DNA of 13,246 nucleotides, taken from positions 1-13,246 of the forward strand of contig JAOABO010000036.1 in assembly GCA_026418315.1 (NCBI GenBank), read 5' to 3'. This DNA comes from Bacteroidia bacterium (lineage in GTDB: Bacteria > Bacteroidota > Bacteroidia > B-17B0 > Aurantibacillaceae). Below are positions 5,731 through 13,121 of this stretch, one piece after another (position 1 is the stretch's first letter; every line of letters begins with the position of its first letter). The notes beneath the pieces are model-generated. The model ran no database searches and had not been told where the DNA came from. It saw nothing but the letters and a program-made list of their open reading frames with translations. Position numbers and translations under genes: made by a program.

Positions 5731-6951
5731 ATGCCCAAAATCTTTATGTTTTTTTTACTGCTGCCTTATTTATTTTTTGCACAAATGCCTGGCAGTACCA
5801 TGCAGCTGAAAGTGGGCGATAAAGCACCATCATTAGTTCTATTGGGCTTTGATAACTCTATACAAGGTTTTAATTTTCCATTGAATAATAAGGTATATCT
5901 TATTCATTTTTGGTCATCCGGTTATTCTTTATCCAAAAAATTTCTACCTCGCTTGCTAAACTTATACCAAAGATATAACAGTTTACCATACAGAAATATA
6001 GATGGCTTTGATGTCATAACAGTAGCCGTGCAAAGTGATAAAATTGCATGGAAACAAGACATTGAACATTACAACCTCACTGGTATTACTAATCTCATAG
6101 CACAAAGAGGATTTAATGATGCTGGCATCAAAAACTGGTACATTAATCTTTTACCTACTACTTTTCTTGTAAATGAACAAGGCATCATTGTCATGATTAA
6201 TCCGACTATGCTTCAAATAGAACAATACTTAGATGAAGCAAGAAATTTTCCGCCCAATAGAAAAGATTTAAGAGGTAGATTACTTATGAGCCCCAATCTG
6301 TCCAACGGAATTCCATCTCATAATATTTTTTTACTTAATACCTTTGAAGATACTTTACAAAAAACCAAAACCAATGACAGAGGTATATTTACTTTTTCAG
6401 AAATCAAGTTACTGAACGATTATATCTTCCGCCCTGATACAAATCAAAATCAAATAAAATACCTTAAAGAAATTTACATTGCCGATGCTAATGATGTGAT
6501 ATTACCACCGGTTAGTAAAAACGCTTCTAATTTGTTTGATCTTCAGATAAGTGGTAAAGATATACAAAAATTTTATGCTTCGGAAAGAAAAGCCAATGCC
6601 ATTCAGTTTGTATCCAAAATTAAGTTCAAAGAAAATAGTGCCACTATAGAACCTGCATCACTGAAAGAATTGGATAAAATAAAAGATATTATGACAAAGC
6701 AATCAGAATTGGTCTTAGAAGTTATTTGTCATACAGACAGTAAATTAGACGATGATAAAAGTTTGAAATTGTCTCAAGAGCAGGCCAATGCTATTAAAAA
6801 TTATCTTGTTTCAAAAGGAATTCCGGCAGGTCGCATTACATCTATAGGAATGGGCGAAAAAGAAATACTGAACAAATGTAAAAACAAAATACCTTGTACA
6901 GAATCGGAACATGAAGAAAACAGAAGAACAGAATTCAAGTTTTACAAGTAA
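5731..6951 (+). CDS. Degenerate redoxin fused to an OmpA-like peptidoglycan-binding domain
   Basis: This 406-aa exported protein has a signal peptide (MPKIFMFFLLLPYLFFAQ) and three parts. Residues about 25-170 form a TlpA-like redoxin fold with a cis-proline loop (LPTTFLVNEQG), but the active site reads FWSSGYSLS: Tyr65 and Ser68 replace both cysteines, so it cannot act as a dithiol oxidoreductase. Residues about 180-270 begin with RGRLLMSPN and a TNDRGIFTFSEI stretch resembling a small carboxypeptidase-regulatory beta-sandwich. Residues about 295-406 are an OmpA C-terminal domain (IKFKENSATI, HTDS, LSQEQANAIKNYLVSKGI, IGMGEKE, ENRRTEF) that should bind peptidoglycan. A role as a wall-anchored structural or adaptor protein working with the neighbouring TlpA is inference. 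Its stop lies 2 bases from that of the convergent rsmG. Confidence 0.85.
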   Translation: MPKIFMFFLLLPYLFFAQMPGSTMQLKVGDKAPSLVLLGFDNSIQGFNFPLNNKVYLIHFWSSGYSLSKKFLPRLLNLYQRYNSLPYRNIDGFDVITVAVQSDKIAWKQDIEHYNLTGITNLIAQRGFNDAGIKNWYINLLPTTFLVNEQGIIVMINPTMLQIEQYLDEARNFPPNRKDLRGRLLMSPNLSNGIPSHNIFLLNTFEDTLQKTKTNDRGIFTFSEIKLLNDYIFRPDTNQNQIKYLKEIYIADANDVILPPVSKNASNLFDLQISGKDIQKFYASERKANAIQFVSKIKFKENSATIEPASLKELDKIKDIMTKQSELVLEVICHTDSKLDDDKSLKLSQEQANAIKNYLVSKGIPAGRITSIGMGEKEILNKCKNKIPCTESEHEENRRTEFKFYK

Positions 6952-6953
6952 AA

Positions 6954-7610
6954 TTATCTGATAACCGCCCAATGAATAATTCTTTTGGTTTCAAAATACG
7001 GATAAGGGAAATAATCAAAGATATTAAAAATAAGAGCATCAGTAAAGTATTTGCCCATTTCTGTTTTTAAATCATTTAATTCTCCACCCTTCAAATATAA
7101 AATCCCATTAGGCAGTGAATGTCTGTGGTTGCTACCAATTTTATTTTGGCACAATTGAACAAAGTCAGGGAAGTTAGTAACAGCACGGCTTACAACAAAG
7201 TCAAATTTTTGTTTTATTTTTTCTGCTCTGCCATGTATAGTAATTACATTATTCAATTGTAATGCTTTTTTTATCTCTTCCACAACTTTGATTTTTTTAT
7301 GAATACTATCATTCAAATAAAATTTAGTTTCTGGAAACAAGATGGCTAAAGGAATTCCAGGAAATCCTCCGCCTGTGCCAATGTCTAATATATCTGAACC
7401 CGGAATAAATTGTATTACTTTTGCTATAGACAAAGAATGTAATACGTGATGCATGTACAGATGTTGAATATCTTTTCTTGAAATCAAATTGATTCTTTCA
7501 TTCCAGTAAAAATATAATTCTTGTAACTGAATTATTTGTTTTTTTTGAATACTGTTAAGGTCAGGAAAATGCCTGAAAACAATTTCTAATTCTTCTTTCA
7601 ATGTGTCCAT
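6954..7610 (-). CDS. rsmG: 16S rRNA (guanine-527-N7)-methyltransferase
   Basis: RsmG/GidB (218 aa, normal length) methylates N7 of G527 in the 530 loop of 16S rRNA using S-adenosylmethionine; loss of this enzyme elsewhere gives low-level streptomycin resistance. The family signature NERINLISRKD lies near the N-terminus. The SAM-binding motif DILDIGTGGGFPGIPLAI follows at about residue 70, then the FDFVVSRAV segment and YLKGG. It is the last of four same-strand genes, beginning 10 bases after the sigma factor stop. It ends 2 bases from the stop of the convergent OmpA-fusion gene, with no hairpin between them, so transcripts from the two strands probably overlap. Confidence 0.96.
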   Translation of the reverse strand: MDTLKEELEIVFRHFPDLNSIQKKQIIQLQELYFYWNERINLISRKDIQHLYMHHVLHSLSIAKVIQFIPGSDILDIGTGGGFPGIPLAILFPETKFYLNDSIHKKIKVVEEIKKALQLNNVITIHGRAEKIKQKFDFVVSRAVTNFPDFVQLCQNKIGSNHRHSLPNGILYLKGGELNDLKTEMGKYFTDALIFNIFDYFPYPYFETKRIIHWAVIR

Positions 7611-7620
7611 AAATTTTAAA

Positions 7621-8253
7621 CTATTGGTCTCTTTTCATTGAGACAATGATGTTGTATAAAACTTTTCTTGCACGAAATAATTCTGCTTTTACATTATTTA
7701 CAGTAGAATTAATTTCATTGGCTATTTCTTCACAAGACATATCTTTGTAATAATACATTTCAATCACTCTTTTATAGCGAGGCGATAATTTTTCTACTAC
7801 AAAATTGATAAATGTAATTTTTTCTTCATTAAGAAGTTCTTGTATAGGATCTTTTTCCTGTGAGGCAATCTGTGCTGAAAATGTAGATTCTGAATCTTGA
7901 TTAAGATACTCATCTATAGATGAGGTAGGCATATTTTTTTTATTTCTCAAATAATCAATAGATTTATTGACACCTATCTTAAATAACCATGTACTAAAGG
8001 CAAATTTGGGACTGTATTCGCTCAGCTTAAGAAATGCTTTAGCAAAAGTTTCCAATACAATATCTTCTGCTACATCTTTTGTTTTTACAATTCTTAATAC
8101 AGTGGCATACAAAGAATACTTGTATTTTTTTAATAGTTTTTCGTATGCCGATTGATCTCCTGAAAGGGCTTTATTAATAAGTTCAATATCTTCCTGTGCC
8201 TTAGAACTTAAATTAGATTTATCTTCTTCATTATTTTTTTTGTCTGCCGACAT
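7621..8253 (-). CDS. ECF (sigma-70 group 4) RNA polymerase sigma factor
   Basis: This 210-aa protein has the two-domain plan of an extracytoplasmic-function sigma factor. Region 2 (about residues 30-105) includes DVAEDIVLETFAKAF and FSTWLFKIGVNKSIDYLR, for -10 recognition and core binding. Region 4 (about 150-203) includes LSPRYKRVIEMYYYKDMSCEEIA and a helix-turn-helix for -35 recognition. An acidic linker joins them, and an unusual charged N-terminal extension of about 25 residues precedes region 2. The start is ATG 8253, which shares one base with the glycosyltransferase stop (TGATG); a TTG three bases upstream is rejected. No anti-sigma factor gene is adjacent, so its signal is unknown. 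Its place between envelope and ribosome-modification genes gives no clear regulon. Confidence 0.93.
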   Translation of the reverse strand: MSADKKNNEEDKSNLSSKAQEDIELINKALSGDQSAYEKLLKKYKYSLYATVLRIVKTKDVAEDIVLETFAKAFLKLSEYSPKFAFSTWLFKIGVNKSIDYLRNKKNMPTSSIDEYLNQDSESTFSAQIASQEKDPIQELLNEEKITFINFVVEKLSPRYKRVIEMYYYKDMSCEEIANEINSTVNNVKAELFRARKVLYNIIVSMKRDQ

Positions 8254-9374
8254 CAAAGTTTTTTTAATCTTTTAAATATAACAATGTAAATATACAAAAT
8301 AATAAGAAGTGGCTCTAAAAAGAAAGCCACATACTTTAAACCTTTTTCATTCATCTTGTCAGATGCATAATGAAAAATAATGATTTGAATAATATATTTA
8401 ACAATCATTGCACCCACAAAATAAATCCATAAATAAGAAAATAAACATAGACCTATAATAACATTCAAATAAAAAAATACACTTGAAAAATATATCCATC
8501 CAAGCATTATTTTGTGAGATGTTTTATATAAGGGTGCTGTATTAAAATGCCTTGCTTTTTGCAACAACCAATGCTTAAATATCAGGGGTGGCTCAGATAT
8601 GGTAAAAGCATTTTTATCTATACAAACATTCGTATTATTTTTAGTAGCATTTTCATTAACAAAAAGATCATCATCGCCTGAATTAATATGATAATGATTA
8701 GCAAATCCTTTATTTCTGAAAAATAAACTTTTGGTATATGCCAGATTTCTGCCTACGCCCATATATGGGTTGCCATTAATAGCAGAAGATAGATATTGTA
8801 ATCCTATAACTAAAGTGTCGTATCTGAGAATGGTATTTAATAAAGAGGGTTGTTGTTTATATTTTCCATATCCTAAAACTATTTCAATATCATTTTCAAA
8901 ATGACCGGCCATTATTTTTAACCATTGATTGGAAGCGGGTTTACAATCGGCATCAATAAAAAGTAAGTGTTCATATTTGGCATGTTTGATACCAATAAAA
9001 ATAGCCATTTTTTTTCCGTGCTTGTAATTCTCACTTTCAGGAATATTGACTTTTCGGATTTTATCAGGATACTGCTGTATATATTGGTCTATTACACTCT
9101 CTGTATTATCTACAGAACAATCATTGACTATAACTATTTCATATTCGGGGTAGTCCTGTTGTAAAATAGATGGCAAGTGTTCATTTAAATTTTCTTCTTC
9201 ATTTTTAGCACAAATAATAATAGATACAGGTATGTTTTTTTCTTCATATTTATCTTTATATACAATAGCAGGCAAATAATATCTTATGTAAGTAAAAATA
9301 ATGGAACACAATGACAAAGCCAGAGTAATAATTATCGTATAATCAATAGAGTTTTGAGGAATATAAATATTCAT
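8253..9374 (-). CDS. Membrane-anchored family 2 glycosyltransferase
   Basis: This 373-aa protein has a GT-A glycosyltransferase domain between membrane segments. One helix spans about residues 12-35. The catalytic part follows: VSIIICAKNEEENL (from 50), VNDCSVDNT (from 83), the metal-binding Asp-Ala-Asp at 141-143, a GDDDLF segment with a likely catalytic Asp, and KHWLLQKARHF in the place of the Q-x-x-R-W motif of processive or polymerising relatives. About three further helices form the C-terminus (about 290-370). It probably transfers a sugar from a nucleotide donor to a lipid or surface polysaccharide at the inner membrane; donor and acceptor cannot be read from sequence. It starts 16 bases after the dehydrogenase stop and overlaps the sigma factor start by one base. 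Confidence 0.9.
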   Translation of the reverse strand: MNIYIPQNSIDYTIIITLALSLCSIIFTYIRYYLPAIVYKDKYEEKNIPVSIIICAKNEEENLNEHLPSILQQDYPEYEIVIVNDCSVDNTESVIDQYIQQYPDKIRKVNIPESENYKHGKKMAIFIGIKHAKYEHLLFIDADCKPASNQWLKIMAGHFENDIEIVLGYGKYKQQPSLLNTILRYDTLVIGLQYLSSAINGNPYMGVGRNLAYTKSLFFRNKGFANHYHINSGDDDLFVNENATKNNTNVCIDKNAFTISEPPLIFKHWLLQKARHFNTAPLYKTSHKIMLGWIYFSSVFFYLNVIIGLCLFSYLWIYFVGAMIVKYIIQIIIFHYASDKMNEKGLKYVAFFLEPLLIILYIYIVIFKRLKKL

Positions 9375-9390
9375 ATAATGGGTTCAAGTT

Positions 9391-10599
9391 TTATTGATAT
9401 GCATAATCTGCAAGATATTCAAATGCAGGCATTAGTTGTCCGTTTTTACAAATAGTAGCACGTTCTATTACCTGATCTGTATCTTCTTCTAAAAGGTGTG
9501 GTAATACTCTTTCTTGCAAATCTTTTGCAAAACCGTCACTGGCATCTCTTGGAAGCTCTGTTGGTAAGTTATCTACTGCCATTATCAAAATGCAATCTTT
9601 TTTAAATGGCAAATCTTCTGATAGGGTGTGAACGTTAAATCCATAAAAAGGATTTTCTACGCTACTGGCACGAATGGTGGTAGGTACAGAGCCATTAATA
9701 TCGCAGGTAATATCTGCAATCACGCTTATTTTGAAGTCGGGCGATTGTACATCTTCAAATGTAAACATTTTGGGTGAGCGAGGATCCCAGTAATGAGCCG
9801 ATATGTAAATATCAGCATGTTTGGTGTATGGAGGAAATTTAGAAACAAAATGTTCGGGATGCGTAAAGAAATCATTAAGGTCAAAGTTGTGGTCATCAGG
9901 ACGCTCTACATAATCTCGTGGAGTTAATTGAGTATAAACAGGTTCTCTGTAATTACTCATTAAAAATTCTTCTGGAGTTACTCGCCTTAAATGTAAAACA
10001 CTTAATGTTTCAATAACTCCATTTGCTACTCTGCCATTACCTGTCATTACAATTTTGATATTCGGTAGTTTTATTCTTTTTAATTCTTCTTCCATTTCAG
10101 AGCGGTCGCGGCATTGATAAGCGGGTTTCAATCTAAATAAATCATACTTTAATCCATAACCACGAATAGCATTGTAAGCCCCCACAATACCTGCATATCT
10201 TCCAAAACCAATTATTCTGTTATGATTTTTATCAGTCAGTGTTTCATAATCTATCATGGTTATTTTCTTTTCTATAAGGGCGTGCATCAACTTTTGATTA
10301 TGTGCCTGTTTTTTAATCGTATGAGAAAAAAAGAAATATATTTTATTGGGAATAAGCTTATCTACAGGTACTTCTTTTACACCCATTAAAACATCGCAAT
10401 CTGATAAATCTTCCTGAAGCGGAATACCAAAAGAAATATATTCTTCATCTGTATAACATCTAATTTTACTGGGCTGTACAACTATCTGAACCTGCGGATA
10501 TTGCTTAACAAGTTCTGCACACACTAAAGGAGTAAGTGGAACTCTTTTATCGGGTGGTGTTTTTTCTTCACGCAAAATACCAATTTTTATTTTTCTCAT
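9391..10599 (-). CDS. Saccharopine / lysine-ketoglutarate reductase-type dehydrogenase (AlaDH/PNT fold)
   Basis: The 402-aa protein has the alanine dehydrogenase/transhydrogenase N-terminal fold (KIGILREEKTPPDKRVPLTP, VLMGVKEVP, YFFFSHT) and a C-terminal Rossmann part with GNGRVANG. The stretches GFGRYAGIVGAYNAIRGYG, ADITCDINGSVPTT and AVDNLPTELPRDAS resemble yeast Lys1 (saccharopine dehydrogenase, lysine-forming) and the lysine-ketoglutarate reductase half of the animal and plant bifunctional enzyme more than true alanine dehydrogenase. It therefore probably makes or splits saccharopine or a related secondary amine using NAD(P)H. The substrate is not proven, and no second lysine-pathway gene is in view. 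It is the first gene of a four-gene minus-strand set, with a -7 box about 40 bases upstream abutting the divergent peptidase promoter. Confidence 0.82.
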   Translation of the reverse strand: MRKIKIGILREEKTPPDKRVPLTPLVCAELVKQYPQVQIVVQPSKIRCYTDEEYISFGIPLQEDLSDCDVLMGVKEVPVDKLIPNKIYFFFSHTIKKQAHNQKLMHALIEKKITMIDYETLTDKNHNRIIGFGRYAGIVGAYNAIRGYGLKYDLFRLKPAYQCRDRSEMEEELKRIKLPNIKIVMTGNGRVANGVIETLSVLHLRRVTPEEFLMSNYREPVYTQLTPRDYVERPDDHNFDLNDFFTHPEHFVSKFPPYTKHADIYISAHYWDPRSPKMFTFEDVQSPDFKISVIADITCDINGSVPTTIRASSVENPFYGFNVHTLSEDLPFKKDCILIMAVDNLPTELPRDASDGFAKDLQERVLPHLLEEDTDQVIERATICKNGQLMPAFEYLADYAYQ

Positions 10600-10631
10600 A
10601 TCTTATATTTTAAGTAGTGTATTATTTTAAT

Positions 10632-10639
10632 TAGGTTTG
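10632..10639 (+). promoter_or_regulatory. Candidate -7 box of the S41 peptidase-murB set
   Basis: TAGGTTTG fits TAnnTTTG exactly but lies only 8 bases before ATG 10648, so the transcript would be nearly leaderless. There is no clear -33 TTG. It touches the minus-strand box at 10640. Confidence 0.42.
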
Positions 10640-10647
10640 CAAATGTA
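10640..10647 (-). promoter_or_regulatory. Candidate -7 box of the dehydrogenase gene set
   Basis: The minus strand reads TACATTTG, an exact TAnnTTTG match, which would start transcription near 10633 with a leader of about 34 bases. It directly abuts the plus-strand box, so the two form a 16-bp near-palindrome. No -33 TTG is evident. Confidence 0.48.
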
Positions 10648-12108
10648 ATGGTAAAAAAAGGATTTTGGTATATTTTATTTATTTTATTTATTTATTCTAG
10701 TCATGCTTTGGCACAAGAATGTTTTACTGTTCAATATGATACGTCAGCATTAAATAAAGACATACAAATATTAAAAAAAACTATTTTATTCAATCATCCG
10801 TCCGTACAATTTTACGGTGAATACGATTTTTATAAAAATTATCTTGATACTGCCTTGCAAATTAAAAGTTCAATGACCGAAAAGGAATTCAGAATGCTAT
10901 TAAAATCAAAATTAAGCATTTTGAGGTGCGGACACACTAATATTTTACCATCTAAAAAATATATGAAGTATTTGGATAAAAAATCATTTAAAGTCATTCC
11001 ATACTTTATTACTTATGATAATAAAAAATTAATTGTAGTGAAAGGTTTTGATAAAAAAGATACCTTATTAAAAACTTATGATACCATACTCGAAATAAAC
11101 AAAATTCCATCAGAAAACATCATTCACCAAATGAAAAATTATCTTTATACCGATGGGTTTGCTGAATCTGCTAAAGAAGAAATGATACAAAGACATTTTA
11201 CTTTTTACTTTTCAGGATTGTTTGAAAAAGACAGCTTTTTACTTACCATTAAAAATCAAACAGGCACAAAAGAAGTCATTATAAAAACAAGAGAATATTT
11301 AAAGGTGGTCAATCAATTAGTGCAGATGCAAACAGACACTTTGTTAAAACAACAACAACATCATAAATACTTTGCAGGTTTGTTTTTAGATAAGCAAAAG
11401 AAAATTTATTATATGAAAATAAAATCTTTCAGTGGCATTGTAATGAAACACCAATTTCGCAGAACTTTTAGAAATTTAAAGAAAAACAAAACAGAATATT
11501 TAGTTATTGATTTAAGAAACAATCCGGGTGGAAAAATCTCACAAAGTATTAGTTTATTGTCTTATCTCTTACCCAAGGAAGATACTTTGTTTTATCAAAA
11601 AGTAATCTTTAATATCAAAGAAAAAAAACATATTAAAAGAAAATTAGAATACCGCATCATTGATTTTTTCCTTAGATTAAGAAATAAAAATAAAAAATTA
11701 GATAATCAAAATATGTATGCTGAACGAATACCAATAAAAAATAAAAACCAATTTAATGGCCATGTATATTTAATTGTGAATGCTCAAAGTTTTTCGGCAG
11801 CCAATCTAGTAGCCGTATATCTAAGTAAAAGACCAGATACAAAAATAGCAGGCAGTGAACCTTCGGGTGTAATATGGGGAAGCAATGCGGTAAGTTTTTT
11901 GAGATTATATTTGCCAAACACAAAAATACTAACCATAATTCCCACCTATAGAATTTTTCATAACATGCCTCAACAAAACAATGACAAGTCAAAATTTCCG
12001 ATTAAACCAAACATTATAACTCACTATCATGCCGACGATTTGCTCTTTAAAAAAGATAAAGAACTGGAAGTTATTTATTTTGACATCATGAAAAATATAA
12101 GAAAATGA
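10648..12108 (+). CDS. Exported S41-family (tail-specific type) serine peptidase
   Basis: The 486-aa protein carries a signal peptide (MVKKGFWYILFILFIYSSHALA) and an N-terminal helical region with CGHTNILPSKKY, typical of S41 peptidases of the IRBP/tricorn-like type. The core has LVIDLRNNPGG (Asp288) and VYLIVNAQSFSAA, in which Ser383 is the probable nucleophile, followed by IAGSEPSGV. The Lys that pairs with Ser in CtpA/Prc enzymes, normally just after this last motif, is not visible (VIWGSN follows), so a Ser/Lys dyad of that type is unlikely. I see no clear PDZ domain. The protein is very Lys-rich. It probably acts in the periplasm or on the surface; its substrate is unknown. Its stop overlaps the murB start by 4 bases (ATGA), suggesting coupled translation. 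Confidence 0.85.
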   Translation: MVKKGFWYILFILFIYSSHALAQECFTVQYDTSALNKDIQILKKTILFNHPSVQFYGEYDFYKNYLDTALQIKSSMTEKEFRMLLKSKLSILRCGHTNILPSKKYMKYLDKKSFKVIPYFITYDNKKLIVVKGFDKKDTLLKTYDTILEINKIPSENIIHQMKNYLYTDGFAESAKEEMIQRHFTFYFSGLFEKDSFLLTIKNQTGTKEVIIKTREYLKVVNQLVQMQTDTLLKQQQHHKYFAGLFLDKQKKIYYMKIKSFSGIVMKHQFRRTFRNLKKNKTEYLVIDLRNNPGGKISQSISLLSYLLPKEDTLFYQKVIFNIKEKKHIKRKLEYRIIDFFLRLRNKNKKLDNQNMYAERIPIKNKNQFNGHVYLIVNAQSFSAANLVAVYLSKRPDTKIAGSEPSGVIWGSNAVSFLRLYLPNTKILTIIPTYRIFHNMPQQNNDKSKFPIKPNIITHYHADDLLFKKDKELEVIYFDIMKNIRK

Positions 12109-13121
12109 AGATTTTTGATAATTTTAATCTGAAAGAATTAAATACTTTTCATATTAGTGTGAATGCCAAAAAATTAGTAGTCATTGAGAGCGAAAATGAA
12201 CTACCCCAAATTCAATCTATCATTAAAAACAATAAATATCTGATATTGGGTGGTGGTAGCAATGTGCTGTTTGTAAATGATTTTGATGGCATTATTATTA
12301 AAAACGAAATAACAGGGAAAGAAATTATCAAAGAAACCGATGAAGAAATTTTCTTAAAAATAAAAAGCGGTGAAATATGGCACGATATTGTAATGTGGAC
12401 AGTAAACAACAACTGGAATGGTATTGAAAATTTATCTCTTATTCCAGGCACAGCAGGAGCGGCTCCTGTACAAAATATTGGTGCGTATGGTGTAGAAATA
12501 AAAGACGTGCTGGAAGAAGTCAAAATTTTTCATTTAGAGACACAATCTTTTCAGGTATTGAAAAATCAGGAATGTCGCTTCTCATACAGAGATAGTATTT
12601 TTAAACATGAATTAAAAGACAAAACTTTCATTACAGAAATTGTTTTGAAATTAAAAAAGAAAAATCATGTTTATAAAACAGATTATGGTAATATAAAAGA
12701 AGAATTATCTCAACTGAATGTTACCACGTTAAGTCCTGAAAAGATAGCACAAGCAGTAATACGAATCAGAACGAGTAAATTACCAGACCCGGCCATTATC
12801 GGAAATGCTGGTAGCTTCTTTAAAAATCCTGAAGTAAGCTCTAAAAAGTACCTTGAAATAAAAAATAAATACCCTGACGTAGTAGCTTTTCCATTAAGTA
12901 ACCATACCTATAAAATTGCCGCCGGATGGATGATTGAAAAATTAGGCCTCAAGGGACTGGAGTACAAAGGAGCTGCTGTTCATTCCAAACAAGCATTAGT
13001 GTTGATAAATAAAAATAATGCCACCGGAAAAGACCTATTCGATCTTTCTGAAATTATTATTAATAAAATATTTGATAATTTTGGAATTTTACTTGAAAGA
13101 GAAGTCAATATAATAACTTAA
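12105..13121 (+). CDS. murB: UDP-N-acetylenolpyruvoylglucosamine reductase
   Basis: MurB (338 aa) is the FAD enzyme that uses NADPH to reduce UDP-GlcNAc-enolpyruvate, the MurA product, to UDP-MurNAc in the cytoplasm. The FAD domain shows NTFHISVNAK and LGGGSNVLF near the N-terminus and IPGTAGAAPVQNIGAYG near residue 112. Catalytic residues match E. coli: Arg162 in YRDS (Arg159), Ser237 in NAGSFFKNP (Ser229) and Glu333 in LEREV near the end (Glu325). The length and the long insert before NAGSFF place it in the E. coli-like type I group. It overlaps the S41 peptidase by 4 bases and the next gene by 1 base (TAATG), so all three are likely one transcript. Confidence 0.97.
   Translation: MKIFDNFNLKELNTFHISVNAKKLVVIESENELPQIQSIIKNNKYLILGGGSNVLFVNDFDGIIIKNEITGKEIIKETDEEIFLKIKSGEIWHDIVMWTVNNNWNGIENLSLIPGTAGAAPVQNIGAYGVEIKDVLEEVKIFHLETQSFQVLKNQECRFSYRDSIFKHELKDKTFITEIVLKLKKKNHVYKTDYGNIKEELSQLNVTTLSPEKIAQAVIRIRTSKLPDPAIIGNAGSFFKNPEVSSKKYLEIKNKYPDVVAFPLSNHTYKIAAGWMIEKLGLKGLEYKGAAVHSKQALVLINKNNATGKDLFDLSEIIINKIFDNFGILLEREVNIIT

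Noticed and set aside
12212..12523. Minus-strand 103-codon open frame inside murB
   Set aside because: It is fully antisense to catalytic parts of murB, and its Ser/Ile/Phe-rich product looks like the mirror of AT-rich coding DNA.
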